Shown here: positions 22,972-34,844 of the stretch, in pieces
Layout of the letters: every line of letters starts with the position of its first letter
Position numbering within the stretch: position 1 is the first letter of the stretch
Assembly: GCA_037952775.1 (NCBI GenBank)
Contig: JBANAY010000003.1
Coordinates: forward strand, 9,052,001 to 9,116,000
Length of the DNA stretch: 64,000 nucleotides
Reading direction: 5' to 3'
DNA from: Clonostachys chloroleuca
Taxonomy: Eukaryota > Ascomycota > Sordariomycetes > Hypocreales > Bionectriaceae
Made by a program: the position numbers and the translations under genes
The notes under the pieces: model-generated
Databases searched by the model: none
What the model was told of the DNA's origin: nothing
What the model saw: the letters and a program-made list of their open reading frames with translations, nothing else

Positions 22972-25229
22972 ATGACCCCGGAAAGCCACCGGAGTCTCCC
23001 CTTTTTGAAGCGAAACTTCGCCCGCGCACTTCACAGCTTAACCAGCACGTTTGGGAGCCCTCAGGACAATGGGAGCGCAAGGGATATTCATGATGGTGAA
23101 TCTCCACGTAAGCGCCGGCGGCTGTCCTCGCCCAGCCTTGCCACCATTGATCATCTCCTCGCCGACCCCCAGGATTCCGAGCACGTGCCAGACCTTCGCA
23201 TCGAGGTCCTCAAATGCTGCCATGTCAGTTCGAAAACGGACAAATCTGGCTTCGCCTCTGTGGTCTCCTCCAGCATGAACACCAAGGCAATCTGCAGAAT
23301 AACCATATCTGACATCTCCTACGGTCGCGCCAGGGTTCTTCATGCTGAAGGCCAGCCATGCGAGGTTGTGACGTTCCAGAATTCGACGAGTCATCACCAA
23401 GTTCTGCGCATTCATCTCCCCCGTCCCTTCTATGTGTCGCGGAACAGTCTGCTCGTGCACAATGATTCTACCCTTGGCTTGTCCGATGCCTACAGGATCT
23501 CTGTTGAGCTAGAGGCCGCAGATGCCACAGCCTGGCCACCACTCGAAGGGCAGGATCTCGGCATCCCCGCCCACCTACTCAGCTCCTCCATGCCCGGCCA
23601 ATGGGTGTTTAACAGTCAATTTGACCAGCTTTTCGGTCGCCTCAAGTCGCGCGTCGATCTTCAGGCAGGCTTTGCTGTAGATGCACCGGCTCATGAAACC
23701 GAGTATCAAATGGACATTGATCTTCGCTGGACTACAGGCTTGAAATCAAGCAAGGGGCTGAACAGTGACCCAAAGTGTCTAATTACCAACTCATTCGACC
23801 CTGAGATCCAACCTCTACTCAACGGCCAACTGAATCACTCGTCGCCAGAGTCAACCATCCACCTCCGGGACTCACTGTTGTTCGAGCATGAAGATTATGA
23901 CAATGAAGGAACAGGGCCCTCCCGCACATTGAGACATCGCGGGCCAGATAAAAATTATAACTTGAAGGCACTTAGCGACAAAGCCCATGGCACTCTAAGA
24001 AAGAGACGTATGAAGGAGGCATCCAAGTCCTGGGGTCTCAGCCAGATTCGCTATCTCCTACCCCCGGATCAGCCTCTATGCCTTGATGGTTTCCGATGTA
24101 TTTCATGCGGCATGCTTCATCGGTCTCTCAATCTACTGCATATCCATCTCCAATCTCACCACCCAGATCACGAATACAAACTAGAAACAACGAGTCAAGG
24201 GCCGCAGTTTCTTGTTTCATTCCGCACCACTCCAACTCCCGTGGCTTCTAAAGATATGCATATGGGCCCTGCGATCAAACCGTTCCATCTTGAAACGTTT
24301 GTCCGCAATGATCACTCTTGGCTCACCTCCCGTCTGGGGTCAGAGAGCAAGGATGACTTTTTTGCGTCAACAGACAGTACTCTTGTTCCTGATTCGTCCG
24401 ATGTGCCGATTACTAAACCTAGAACCCGCACCAAGACGTTGCCCATCGTCGCTGCTGCTATCGAGCCGACTCCCAGAAGAAAGGTCGTGATACCAAATAT
24501 AGGGCAGGAGTTCTATCACCCTGTGAGTAAGCAGGTCTTGAAGCCTGGTGACGAAGTACTTCCCCCTCAAGCTGAGGAGAGATGGTTTCATCATAAGCAC
24601 CGGGAAGGACTCAATGAGAATCAAGGCCTCGCTTCCACCCAGTTGGAATATATCAAGGAATTTGACAGTGTGATGCGAGAATATCCGATCGGCGCAAAGG
24701 CATATTTCCCTCGAGCATGGCTCGATTTTGTGCAAAGAAAGGTCGGCTGGCTGCTGGATGCAAAACACCGGATGCTGGAGTTTTCGATGCATTGGAGTTA
24801 CCTTCTCGCAACTGATCTGGTTACGGATGGCCATATAAAGGAGGCCATGGAATTTATTAAGGCTGAGAGAGAAAAGAGGCGCAGCTCATTATCGGCAGAC
24901 ACTCAGGAAGCAGGGGATCAAATTCGCGTCGCTCCAGCTGCTTCTACTCCACCCCAAAATCTGATCTCGACCCGCAAAAGCGCAAGAGGCTGCGGTTCTT
25001 GTGAGCTACCAGTGCTGGGAAAGCTCGTAGTATGCTCCAACAAGGCATGTATTACCCTGCTAGAAGTAGCACTGAATGCCCTCATTTCCCCGTTTCTTGT
25101 CTAACTCGAAGATTCTAGAAATGCTCACGACGCCTATATCATTCAGAGTGCGTCAAAAACTACCGCGAAGCACTCGCGAAGCCGTCTTGGTTCTGTCCAA
25201 GGTGCAGCTCTGCGGATGCATCCCTCTAG
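22972..25229 (+). CDS. suz12: Polycomb PRC2 subunit Suz12 with C-terminal PHD finger
   Basis: Two exons, 22972-25044 and 25119-25229, give 727 aa. A C2H2 finger lies near residues 379-405 (C-I-S-C-G then H-I-H-L-Q-S-H-H). A VEFS-box follows at about residues 540-640 (E-F-D-S-V-M-R-E-Y, A-Y-F-P-R-A-W-L-D-F-V, M-L-E-F-S-M-H-W). This pair defines Su(z)12, the scaffold of the H3K27 methyltransferase complex PRC2. The C-terminus forms a PHD-type zinc finger (C-x2-C, C-x4-C, H-x2-C, C-x2-C) completed only by exon 2. The intron must use a GC donor: AAG|GCATGT...CTAG, with a CTAAC branch site at 25101-25105. The nearby GT donor gives an immediate stop. Convergent with SF3B2. Confidence 0.9.
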
Positions 25230-25917
25230 AAGAGGGCTCCTGTAGGCCGCCCTTCCCGAGGCCGGCTGGAGATTCCTGTCGGGAGTGGACCAGCCACATT
25301 TGGCCGTACTCGGGGAAATGGTCTATCTCCAAGTAACACAGGAATGAAGAAAGGCTCTTCGACAGCTGTATTTAAAGAACTTAAAACAGCTCGTCTCAAT
25401 CGTACACGGTGAGGGGGCTAGAGGGCCAAAAAGAGCAACTGTAACAAATATTCGGAGAGTGGAAAGCTTGGGAGCTTTGCCACCCTCCTCCAAGCCATAC
25501 ACGTATTATATATTGACGATCCAAGCAGCGATTGCTTGCGAATGTGCCCTTCCCAGACAAGCATTTGTCGGGTGGGATGTAGATAGCGATCCATCACAAG
25601 TCCATTTTTTTTTCCTTCTCAACAAGATCAGAAAGAGTTGCATCGCAAAACTACTCAAATTCTTTCATGTTATGCATATTCACGTAATTGTTAAAACAAG
25701 GCAACGCGAGTGCTTCGATTATTAGAAGAATAGAAGAAGTATTGGAGATTGACGGGAAACTATCAAGAACACGGATAATATTAAATTCATAGTAAAGACT
25801 ACTTTCTCTTGATACATTGATGATCCTCATAACGCCGGCCAATAACCTCGAATGCTACGGACTCTGCCTTAATCTGAGACCTGCCGAAAAGAACAGCCTG
25901 AAAATCTAGGAAACTTG
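25230..25917. other. Convergent intergenic region
   Basis: 690 bp between the converging SUZ12 and SF3B2 genes, AT-rich toward the right. Only short ORFs are present and nothing was recognised. Confidence 0.5.
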
Positions 25918-26590
25918 CTATCTGTACCTGCTCTCTCTCTGCTTCTCCTTGCGCTCGCTCTCTGTTCTCTGCCTTTTGCGGCTCTCCTCTGCGATCATCT
26001 GGCTGAGATCATCTTCGTGGGCCCATCTCGCCCCAAGCCCCTCATGTTTCTGCCCTTCATCATATCTGCGCGCCATATCCTCCCGACTCATTGCTCCCAG
26101 TGAATCAGGATCAAGGGCAACATCAATGTCGCCAGGCTTCTTGCGTTTCCGCCCGTCATTTCCTTCAGCGCCGAGCACCGCAGGCTTATTTGCAGACGAG
26201 AGGTCGTAACCATGACCTGAACCGAAGAAACCACCAGACTGGACTTGGCGCTCAGGAAGCACGGTATAGGCAGAACGAGGGCCTGAAGACTCTTCTGTCT
26301 CATAACCTCGTCGCTCTTTGCGCAGATCCAGCTCTCCTGCAATCGATGTTTCCATTCCATGGCTCGGATACTCGGGATGTATAGTGCTGGCGTAGCCGCT
26401 CGGGGTCTCCAACCCACTTGGAGTCTCTAAACCACTGGCGGAAGGCTCGTCCTCCTCCTCCTCCTCGTCGGATTCTTCATCCTCATCGTCGTCCTCCTCC
26501 TCAGATTCTTCCTCGCGGGGCTGCAACTCACCCCACAGAGTACGCTCAACTGGCTCTCCCAACGGCGGCTGGGGTGCCTGTTGTTGGAGC

Positions 26591-26625
<35 letters not shown>

Positions 26626-27798
26626 CACACCATTCTGAGTCGCCAATCCGAATACATCACCACCATAAAGTGGTCGGTTATACTCATCCACAGGGGGTTT
26701 GCCCCAACCTCCAGGATGAAATCCCCAAGAACCACCTGCAGGAGGCGGGGCGTTGAGGCCAGGGATTTTCAGAGTCGGGTATGATGGAGGAGTGCCGATT
26801 CTTTGTTGGTTAATTAGCCAAGGAGGTGGCGCTCCGGGAGGTATACCTAAAGCCTCCTTTGTTGCCTCGCTCAGTTCGCCTGGGCGGAAGTGTTGGTAAT
26901 CCACTTCACTTTCTTTTCCCTCGTAATAGACCTCTCCAAATCTAGTCAACTCTGGTTTTGTTTGAAATCGGAAAAAGGCGTCGTAGAGTTTTTGGTAATC
27001 GATGTCCAATTTTCCCATTTTCGGGGCGACGCGTTCTCTTTGTTTCTGTTTGAGAGATTGCTCTGCCTGCTTCTCCAGTACGGCATCGCGCATCTCTGTG
27101 ATGCCAGTCTCGGCAATAAAGTTAGGTAATCGGAACGCCGCCTTCTCAATACCACGTTTGGAAGACAGGTATTCTCGCTTGAGAGACCAGTGGGCAGGAA
27201 CGGGTACCACGTTGCGCTGTGCTTTAATCTGTACCAAAAGGCGAGGATCAGACGAAGAAATGTCCTGCCACTCAACAACCTCCGGGATATTAACAAGAGC
27301 CTTCAGCTCAGCAACAGATAGCTTGTTGAGCTGCTTTCTCTTCTTCTTGGACAGTTTTGGCTGTCCTTCATTCGCGCCATCTTCATCCGGAATATCATCA
27401 TCATCGTTGAAAAAAACACTGCCTTGATTTCCAGCGTTTGCCTCTCTTGCGATTTCATTTTCCTCTGTATCGGCGCCGAATCTGCTGAATACGTCCTTGT
27501 ACATAGCGAAAGCCGGGTCGTCATCGAGTTCGTCGTCCGCGAGGCCGTCAGCTGGTACCTGGTTTTTTGTGACTCCTCCGTCCTTGACACTAAGAGACTC
27601 AGACTTGGTGCTCGGTTCATCGGGAGTTGTATCCTGTTCCGGCGCGGTGCTCTGCTCAAGCTGCTGTCGTGACGGGTCAGCAAAATCCAAATCATGGAGA
27701 TAGTCGGTGCGAACCTTTGGATCCTCGGCCTTTGACTTCTTCTGCTCTTTCTTCTTCGCCCTCCTCATCTGATTCTTGGTCATCTTTGCGGCCGCCAT
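25918..27798 (-). CDS. cus1: Splicing factor 3B subunit 2 (Cus1/SF3B145)
   Basis: A single exon of 626 aa on the minus strand. The N-terminus is lysine-rich (M-T-K-N-Q-M-R-R-A-K-K-K-E-Q). The DUF382 domain spans about residues 170-300 (K-L-S-V-A-E-L-K-A-L-V, W-Q-D-I-S-S-S-D-P-R-L-L-V, V-P-V-P-A-H-W-S-L-K-R-E-Y-L). The PSP domain follows (E-A-L-G-I-P-P-G-A-P-P-P-W-L-I-N-Q-Q-R-I-G, Y-P-T-L-K-I-P-G-L-N-A-P). This combination is unique to SF3B2, a U2 snRNP protein that helps hold the branch site. After the PSP domain come a polyglutamine run (CAG/CTG repeat near 26590-26624) and a glutamate/aspartate-rich stretch. The start at 27798 is preferred over an upstream in-frame ATG because it opens the conserved basic N-terminus in a 'gccgccATG' context. 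Confidence 0.95.
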
Positions 27799-28709
27799 GA
27801 CGAAGTAGAACTGCCGGACCAATGCTTGGAAAACGAGGCTGGGTTGGAGGCTTGGGTGAAGAGTTGGAAAAGTGCGTAGAAGCCGATGAGACCTATGACC
27901 TTTCGTTTCGGATCTCTCATTCCGCTGCAGCAGGCGGTTCGCGATGGTGTTTGTGCTGCGCAACCAGGAAATGGGGGCTCCGGAAGGAATTTGATGCAGA
28001 GACTCTCTGTCGCATCACCACACTTTTAGCACGACGCAGGTCGCGCGGGCCTGAAATTTCACGATTGCCAAAAGGTGGAGTCAAGCGCGTGTCCGCGTCT
28101 GTCGGCAGAAATCCGGCAGATGTGGTACGGGCAAGGTACTTGGCTGCACGCAAGCCCCTGAGATGGCCCCGAGATGATAAGGAGGTGATCGATTCGCGGG
28201 TACTTGGCCAGCACCCCATGGCGCTGGGAGAGAGAGCAAGGGTACCGCTACCAGCGAGACAGAGCCAACACCACCAATCAATCCCCTCCCAAAAGAAACG
28301 GTGCACCGTGCTGACTACTCCCGCCCCATTAATGTTTCGCATATCTTCAACCAAGCGATTAATTACTACCACCAGTCTGAGGCCATCGCCGTCTTTGTCA
28401 CAACATCATCTTCTCAACCCACCCAGTTTGGTCCGAGTCATTTGATGCCGCACACAATGACAGGCAATCATCTCAAATAAACAGGGCTCCTGGAATTGCT
28501 ATTTCTCCCTATCGATCGATCGATTGCGCACGCTTTTTCGAACAGATCCCCTTTAGTCGCTCGTCATCCAGACGAGCGCGTCCATTCGCTTCGCTTCCAC
28601 CTCCCCCACTACCAGGACTCGCGCATAGCGAGATTCATCCGCTCCGGATATCCTCAGTCCTACTCTAGAACCTCGCTCTTCAACCGCAATCCATTCATCC
28701 TTGCCCAAG
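27799..28709. other. Divergent promoter region
   Basis: 900 bp between divergent SF3B2 and the transporter gene, with a pyrimidine-rich leader on the transporter side and a 'cgatcgatcgatt' run near 28511. ORFs here have no signature. Confidence 0.5.
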
Positions 28710-30419
28710 ATGGAGAAGTTCCCAGACCATATCGATGCACCTCTTATGGCCAGCAACGCAGTGCCACCTCCTGGAAGCGTTCCCGACGCCAACGGCAGCA
28801 CGATACAACATGCCCCCCCTGGTCGCTGGCTGTCAGTCCCTCGCAAAGAAAACGGCAGCGCAAGGTGGGGTTCGCCAAACGGCAGCGCAGGCCGCCACAG
28901 TCGGCAAAAGAGCTTAACAGATGCCTTCCGAACGATACGCTCGAGAAACGGTAGCATCAGCCAGAATGCACATGAACTTGCTGGTGCGCTGCGGGTGCCA
29001 CTTTCCCCCAAGCTCGTGGTGAGTTTGACCTCCCTCCCCTCACCTCCCGAATCTTCAGAGCTCTGCTTGCAGTACCTTTCTCAAGCATTGGGGAGTCATT
29101 GTTCCTAGTAGCTAATCTCTCTCTACCTTGATTAGGTTCTGTGCCTGTTATGGTACTTCTCGTCGGCCCTCACCAATACCTCGTCGAAGTCAATTCTTAA
29201 CGTCTTCAACATGCCTGCCACTTTGACGCTTGTCCAATTCGCCTTCGTCTCGTCCCTCTGCATCTTCTTCGCAAAGCTGGCTACCATCTTTCCCGTCCTC
29301 CGAACCAAGATTGCTTCCTTAAAGCATCCCATCCGTGCTCCGACAAAGGAAGTTCTTCTCACCACCCTCCCTCTCGCCGCTTTCCAAATTGGGGGCCATC
29401 TACTTAGCTCCACGGCGACTTCCAAAATCCCCGTTTCTCTTGTTCATACGATCAAGGGACTGTCACCGCTATTCACTGTTCTCGCGTATAGGTTTATTTA
29501 CGATATTCGATACCCTCAGGCGACTTATCTATCTTTAATTCCTCTGACTGCAGGCGTCATGTTAGCCTGTTCAGGGAAGCACGGTTTCGGAGGACAATTT
29601 ATCGGTATCCTCGAAGCCCTATTCGCCACAGTCATTTTTGTGACACAAAATATCTTCTCCAAGAAGCTTTTCAACGAGGCGGCAAGGGCCGAAGCCGAAG
29701 GCCTGGGCTCTCAACCAAAGAAGCTCGATAAACTCAACCTGCTCTGCTATTCCTCTGGCATGGCGTTTCTACTTACCCTCCCAATCTGGTTCTGGAGTGA
29801 AGGAATTGGACTGATTAGGGACTTTCTTCATGATGGCTCCCTGGATTTAAATGAAAGCCCCTCCTCAATGGACCACGGCCGACTCACTATGGAGTTCATC
29901 TTCAATGGAATATTCCATTTTGGACAGAATATCATGGCCTTTGTGCTTCTCTCTATGGTCTCACCTGTCACATATTCGGTTGCGAGTCTCCTCAAGCGCG
30001 TGTTTGTCATAGTAATGGCGATATTGTGGTTTCGAAATCCTACGACACCAATCCAGGCTGTCGGCATCGGGCTAACCTTCATTGGGCTATATCTGTACGA
30101 TCGTACGAGTGAAAGCAACAAGGCAGATCGGAAAGTTCGCATGATGGCTGAAACGAAAGCAACTTCTCCACTCCTCCCACTCAACAGTACTCAAATTCGC
30201 CCGGGGAGCCGTCACGGCACCCCATCTGCAGGCACCAGTGCTCACCCCTATAATGATGGGTACTTTGGGTCTCTGTCCGGTGCGGAAGATTCGAAGAAGA
30301 ACGATGAAACCTCAGGTCGAGGCCGAGCTCGTGGTCAAAGCAATGCCGGGTGGCTCCCACCCGGCACCAAGCAAGAGGAGACTTGGAAAATGGGTACGAG
30401 AGCTGTCGGTGTCTCGTAA
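28710..30419 (+). CDS. sly41: Sly41-like triose-phosphate-translocator family protein
   Basis: Two exons, 28710-29018 and 29136-30419, encode 530 aa. The first about 100 residues are hydrophilic and serine-rich. The core is a TPT/EamA fold of about ten membrane helices beginning V-L-C-L-L-W-Y-F-S-S-A-L-T-N-T-S-S-K, with the family motif K-x-P-V-S-L-V-H-T-I-K-G-L-S-P-L-F-T-V and later V-A-S-L-L-K-R-V-F-V-I. A soluble tail follows. The closest yeast relative by these motifs is Sly41, an ER/Golgi protein that suppresses loss of the Rab Ypt1. The transported substrate is not known from the sequence. Intron borders are gtgagt...attag, and the frame joins in phase 0. Confidence 0.88.
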
Positions 30420-30888
30420 CGAATCCCACATGGTCGGCTTACTGACATGTGCAACCCTTCAATTCTGTCATTGCTTTTTTTTTTCGATTTTTCACTTCCT
30501 TTTTTTTTCCTTTCAAAGTCTTCATTTGCCAATCGGATACACATAAGAGGCTTGAAAACATGATACATTAGACTGTGCGGGTTGATCTCGGGATTGTTCC
30601 ACGACTCACTGACATAAACGTGCATTTGAAGGTTGGATATTGGCGTTAATAGATGAACTAGGAAAGCCATGGATCGTGACGAGGAAATGGCCCATGATTG
30701 TTTGAATTTGGAGTTCTCCAGTGGAGGAACTTGGGTAGGAAGAGCATTATACAATATGAATTACTTATATTTGATTATATATGTTATTTCTGTGCTGTCA
30801 AGATGTCCTGAAGTATGCGCCCAACCAGTCGTGGGAAACCTATCTTTGTCCAATTGCCCTCACCGACCTGACGATATCGCGACCTTGG
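30420..30888. other. Convergent intergenic region
   Basis: 470 bp between the converging transporter and ORC5 genes, with T-rich tracts at 30476-30510. No gene was seen. Confidence 0.5.
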
Positions 30889-32383
30889 TCAGTCAATAAG
30901 CCACTCTTCCACCTCAACCCCTACACTACGGCCCACGCCTCGTACTACATCCCATCCAACATTTATCCGCCATTTTCCTCCTCTATCCATTACATCACCT
31001 CCAGTCCCAACGCGATGCAGCAGTCTCAGGCTTGTGAGGGTAGAGAGTGCCATTCCCACGTCACCATCCAAACCCCCTTTTCCCAGGGTGGGATGATCGA
31101 TCCATTCCAATCGGACAGCGGCGAAGATAGCGAGCATGCGTTCGAGCACAAACACATGGGCTCCCAGAAGTTTACGTGCTATCTTGCGGTGTTTGGACGA
31201 AGATCCATTGGCTCGACGATTCCTGCGACCCAGGGAATGATGCGTAGAAAAAAGGGCTTGGTCGTGCCGGGTCGCATTATGTGATGCCAGGTAGGCGCAA
31301 AGAAGAAGAATGCGGGCCGTCCGGGGCAGGAGGGCGGGGAGATCAGCTCCAGCCTTGCCCGTGATAGGACCTTGCCCGGGTCGACTCGACACGATGCTGG
31401 GGTTGAGAACACTCTCGTCCTGAAAATGGGTTCTTCCTGCGACGAGCAATTTCGAAAACTCTGTGGGTTTATAGAGACCTTTTTCCACGGGGTCCACGAA
31501 TCGGGGCCAGAGGGTATCACAGGCTCGTCGGAAGGCTGGCAATGATCGAGCGGCAGACCGAACAAGAGCGTCATAGACAGCGGCACAGAATCGCGGCCAC
31601 AGATCGGCGATTTCTTGTGAAGTGGTGTTGGCAACCGGGAGTTGCGGCGGTGTAAGCGAGAGGATACGGATAAGTTCTGTCTTCTCGTAGGGCGGGAAAA
31701 GGAGACTTGGGGATGAAGGGGCGCGAAGGTGATCAGCGCGAGGTCCAGTCATGATGAAGACTACTGTGAGGCAGGGAATCTACGACAAGTCCTGTAAGTA
31801 AACGCCGGCAATTTCGGATGGAAGAAAGGCTCACGATTTCGGATAATCTTGCCATGGCAGGTATCAAGGTAGGAGGCGCATCTCGGGCTCTGTCAAGGGC
31901 ATCGAGAACCAGAACGAACCGAAAATCAGTCTCCTTGGTTTCATACTTGAGAAACTGGCACAGCTCGACATCCAATTGAGCCAGTGTCTCGCACCGGGTG
32001 CGCTGTCTGTTGCTAGAAGCATGGAGGGATTCGGATACGGCAGAGACGATTGACTCGAATAGGTGCCTGGCAGTGATGCATTGGTCGGCGTGGACGACGC
32101 TGTATCGGAGAGTTGACACATGCCGGGCAATATTTCGAAGGAGCGAGGTTATCACGGCGGTTTTTCCAGTCGCTTCGACGCCGTGCACCGTAAGATTCCG
32201 GCAGGGTGCCGCAGAAGGCTACATATAAGTTAGCCAATGCCGTCGAAGGGGGAGCTTCCGAGAGTATCTCACAGTAAGAAGTGTGGCTAGTGATCGTATC
32301 TGCCGTTCTCTGCAAGGGAACTTCTGAAGAACAGGTCCCAGAATCAGCTCATCCGGAAGCTGGTAGAGGGTCTGGGCTGCCAT
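30889..32383 (-). CDS. orc5: Origin recognition complex subunit 5
   Basis: Three exons on the minus strand, 32383-32273, 32218-31835 and 31779-30889, give 461 aa. The AAA+ domain has a Walker A loop V-H-G-V-E-A-T-G-K-T and a Walker B strand F-V-L-V-L-D-A-L-D, followed by the sensor region V-V-F-I-M-T. The N-terminal L-P-D-E-L and F-P-C-R-E-R-Q-I-R-S-L are typical of Orc5, as is the C-terminal ORC5 region ending in a winged-helix-like segment. ORC marks replication origins and loads Cdc6 and MCM. An upstream in-frame ATG at 32401 would add six residues. The third exon starts at ATT-CCC-TGC because only this acceptor keeps the conserved I-P-C-L-T-V-V-F run. Confidence 0.9.
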
Positions 32384-32401
32384 GGTGCTGGTGGAATTCA
32401 T

Positions 32402-34844
32402 TGGGTTGCGAATGTCGCAAGTCGCGGATGCTCAGACGCGTCGAGTTGGAAATTGTAGGCAAGGTAAGTCTTATCTTATCGTTATGTGACTGCCACCTAC
32501 AAACGAGGGTGACGTAAAACGCAGTACACCCATCGACGGTTATTTTCAACATAATATCAAACTCAGTCTATCAAATGAGTGATAAATTATTAAGACTTTA
32601 GTTATAGTACTCTGTTGTTTTCTAATTATTGTGATTACTATCGTCAACCAAGCAATAATACCAGTCCCATAACTTACTGTGCAATGCGTCTTACCCTAGA
32701 GCGGTCCCTGTCCACCAACACCCAATAGCCTTAGCCATCAATGTGAAGAAGGGTGATGCTCAAAAGGGAAACTTATTAAGCATTCGCAGCCTGTATGGAA
32801 CCCTTCACTGGCCCAATATGGAGAAGCTTTCTTGACAGTACATAAGAGATTATACCCAACGGCAAGCCTACCTATGTCTAATCTGTATGTCTACTAGCGA
32901 GAGCTGCAATACATACATATTTATCAACCACAGTTATAGAAGTACTGGGATGGGTGCCTGCCCGAATTTAGAACCTGTAGGGTTCCATTTTGCATGATCG
33001 ACTGGCACATGGGCTTCTGATTTCCGATTTGCGCATAAAAAGATGGTTGCAGCCATTGGGCGATACTGTGCCAGCTTGAGTTACCTTATGTTAGGCTATG
33101 TACGCTCGTTCAAGGCCACCCAAGAGTTGATCGTATCCTTACATAGACCTGAACGGCTTCTCGATTTTTTTTTTTTTTTTTTTTTTTTTGGGCCTGTCCT
33201 ATGCTCCCTTCTGTCAAGCATCTTAATATAATTGAGGCATATCACTCACACGATAAAGGTCCATTCACAGATTACATCAAGCTGCTACCCATCGACCTCT
33301 TCGATCGGACACTAATATTGGATTGTATATTCATACGCCCAAAGCCTAGCTATCATACCCAGGGACAATGAAATCAAACAAAGTAAATAATCAGAATCAG
33401 TCGTTCTATGAGATTGCCCAACAAGTTCTGTCAAGTCCCCCATTCAATATCCAGGGCTGTTGTATGTTTGCTTTGGTTTCCACACATGGCCTTCTAACTA
33501 AACCCCTCGGTCAAATGGCCAAGTAGCCTGGAACAAGCAGATACAGAAGTTACGGGACCTCAAGTTTGGATTCATATTTATAGCTTGCTTAAAAGTGATG
33601 AAAACACCACCATACCTCAGAAGATTGAACGAATATATTATCGAATGTTGTTTTGGCCTCAATACTTTATATTCTTAGTATATGATCGAGCGGATTAATA
33701 CAAACATGGCTTAATGAGACCATTGTGGGGTCATGCACGGCATTGTTGAGAGTGATGTGGAGGCGTATGCATCAGAACTTCACCAGGTCGAGGTAAGGGA
33801 TATAGTCAAATTTGCTCGTGAACTGCCTAGTTCTATATTTCATCGGTGAAAAGAAAATGAGATAGTGGCGGGGTTGCGTCGAAGAATGAAAGGACGGAAG
33901 AACTCGAGAGCCCAACTGGTGACCGGGCGAGCCAAAGCCACGAATCAGAGCTTGATACAAGTGCGACGCAAGAGGATACAAGGGACATGTGTACTTGAAA
34001 AATCTCTACATTATGGATGCATCTTTAGAAGTATTTCGCCTAACCCCCCTGAGGAGAAGCATCATAGCCAGCCAGAATTTTGTTACTGGTTATTCTCTTC
34101 AATCATTGCCAACACCTATAAATATAACTGTCATTAAAACGCTGAAGTAGAGCATGATGCCATCTCTGCATTGGCCGTACTGTCTGAGATTGGCTTTCTG
34201 GTGTCATCTAACACAGTTATTTGTTCTCCAGCCTTGAATGCATCTGTAGATATGTATAAGAGTATGTCAAGAGTAATGCATGCCATAAAACGAGTGCTAG
34301 ATTATCTTTGAGATTGATAGTAGAATAATTTAGAAAGAAGAAGCCACCATCATTGCATCGTAGCGTGGCATCAAGGTCCCCTAATTTTCAGTGAGTGAAG
34401 CAGAGTTGACTTAGGAGAGTTCGGTGGTTTAATTCGAGAGCTGGCTATTCTGGAAATGAATACTAGGAAGTCAAACATGGCAAATGGCCTCATGAACCAA
34501 AGATGAGAAATTGAACTTCATGTTAAGACTACCTAGCACCGTCATTCTTTATGATTCATACTCACTATAATTGAAAAAAATGGCATCTTTGTCAGTGGTG
34601 TTATACCTCACGAACATTAAGAGAGGTTCCGTTCAAACGAAATATACAAGTCCCCCCTCTGGTAAAAATTGAATAGCATATCGAAAATGGGAACAAGTGC
34701 CCATAATTTGCCCCAGACTGGAGGTATTCAGACCGCTGGTCTCCTTCAGGTCAGCTCACTCCTCTAAATGGACGAATGGTAACCTGCGTATCCGGGCAAC
34801 CCAGTTCGCTAAGCTACCAAGAGAAGATTCTCACCTAATTCTAT
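32402..34844. other. Gene-poor AT-rich region
   Basis: 2.4 kb without a recognisable gene and with lower GC than the region to the left. It contains a run of 25 T at 33165-33189. ORFs are short and unsupported. Decayed repeats may be present, but no terminal repeats could be matched. No CpA depletion like that at 49-60 kb is seen. Confidence 0.5.
33165..33189. repeat. Poly(T) tract of 25
   Basis: An uninterrupted T25 run. Read on the minus strand it is an A25 run, which could be the tail of a retrotransposed sequence, but no recognisable coding sequence adjoins it. Confidence 0.85.

Noticed and set aside
25045..25118. Canonical GT donor four bases downstream of the Suz12 exon end
   Set aside because: It joins to an immediate stop codon and destroys the zinc finger; other acceptors give unconserved frames.
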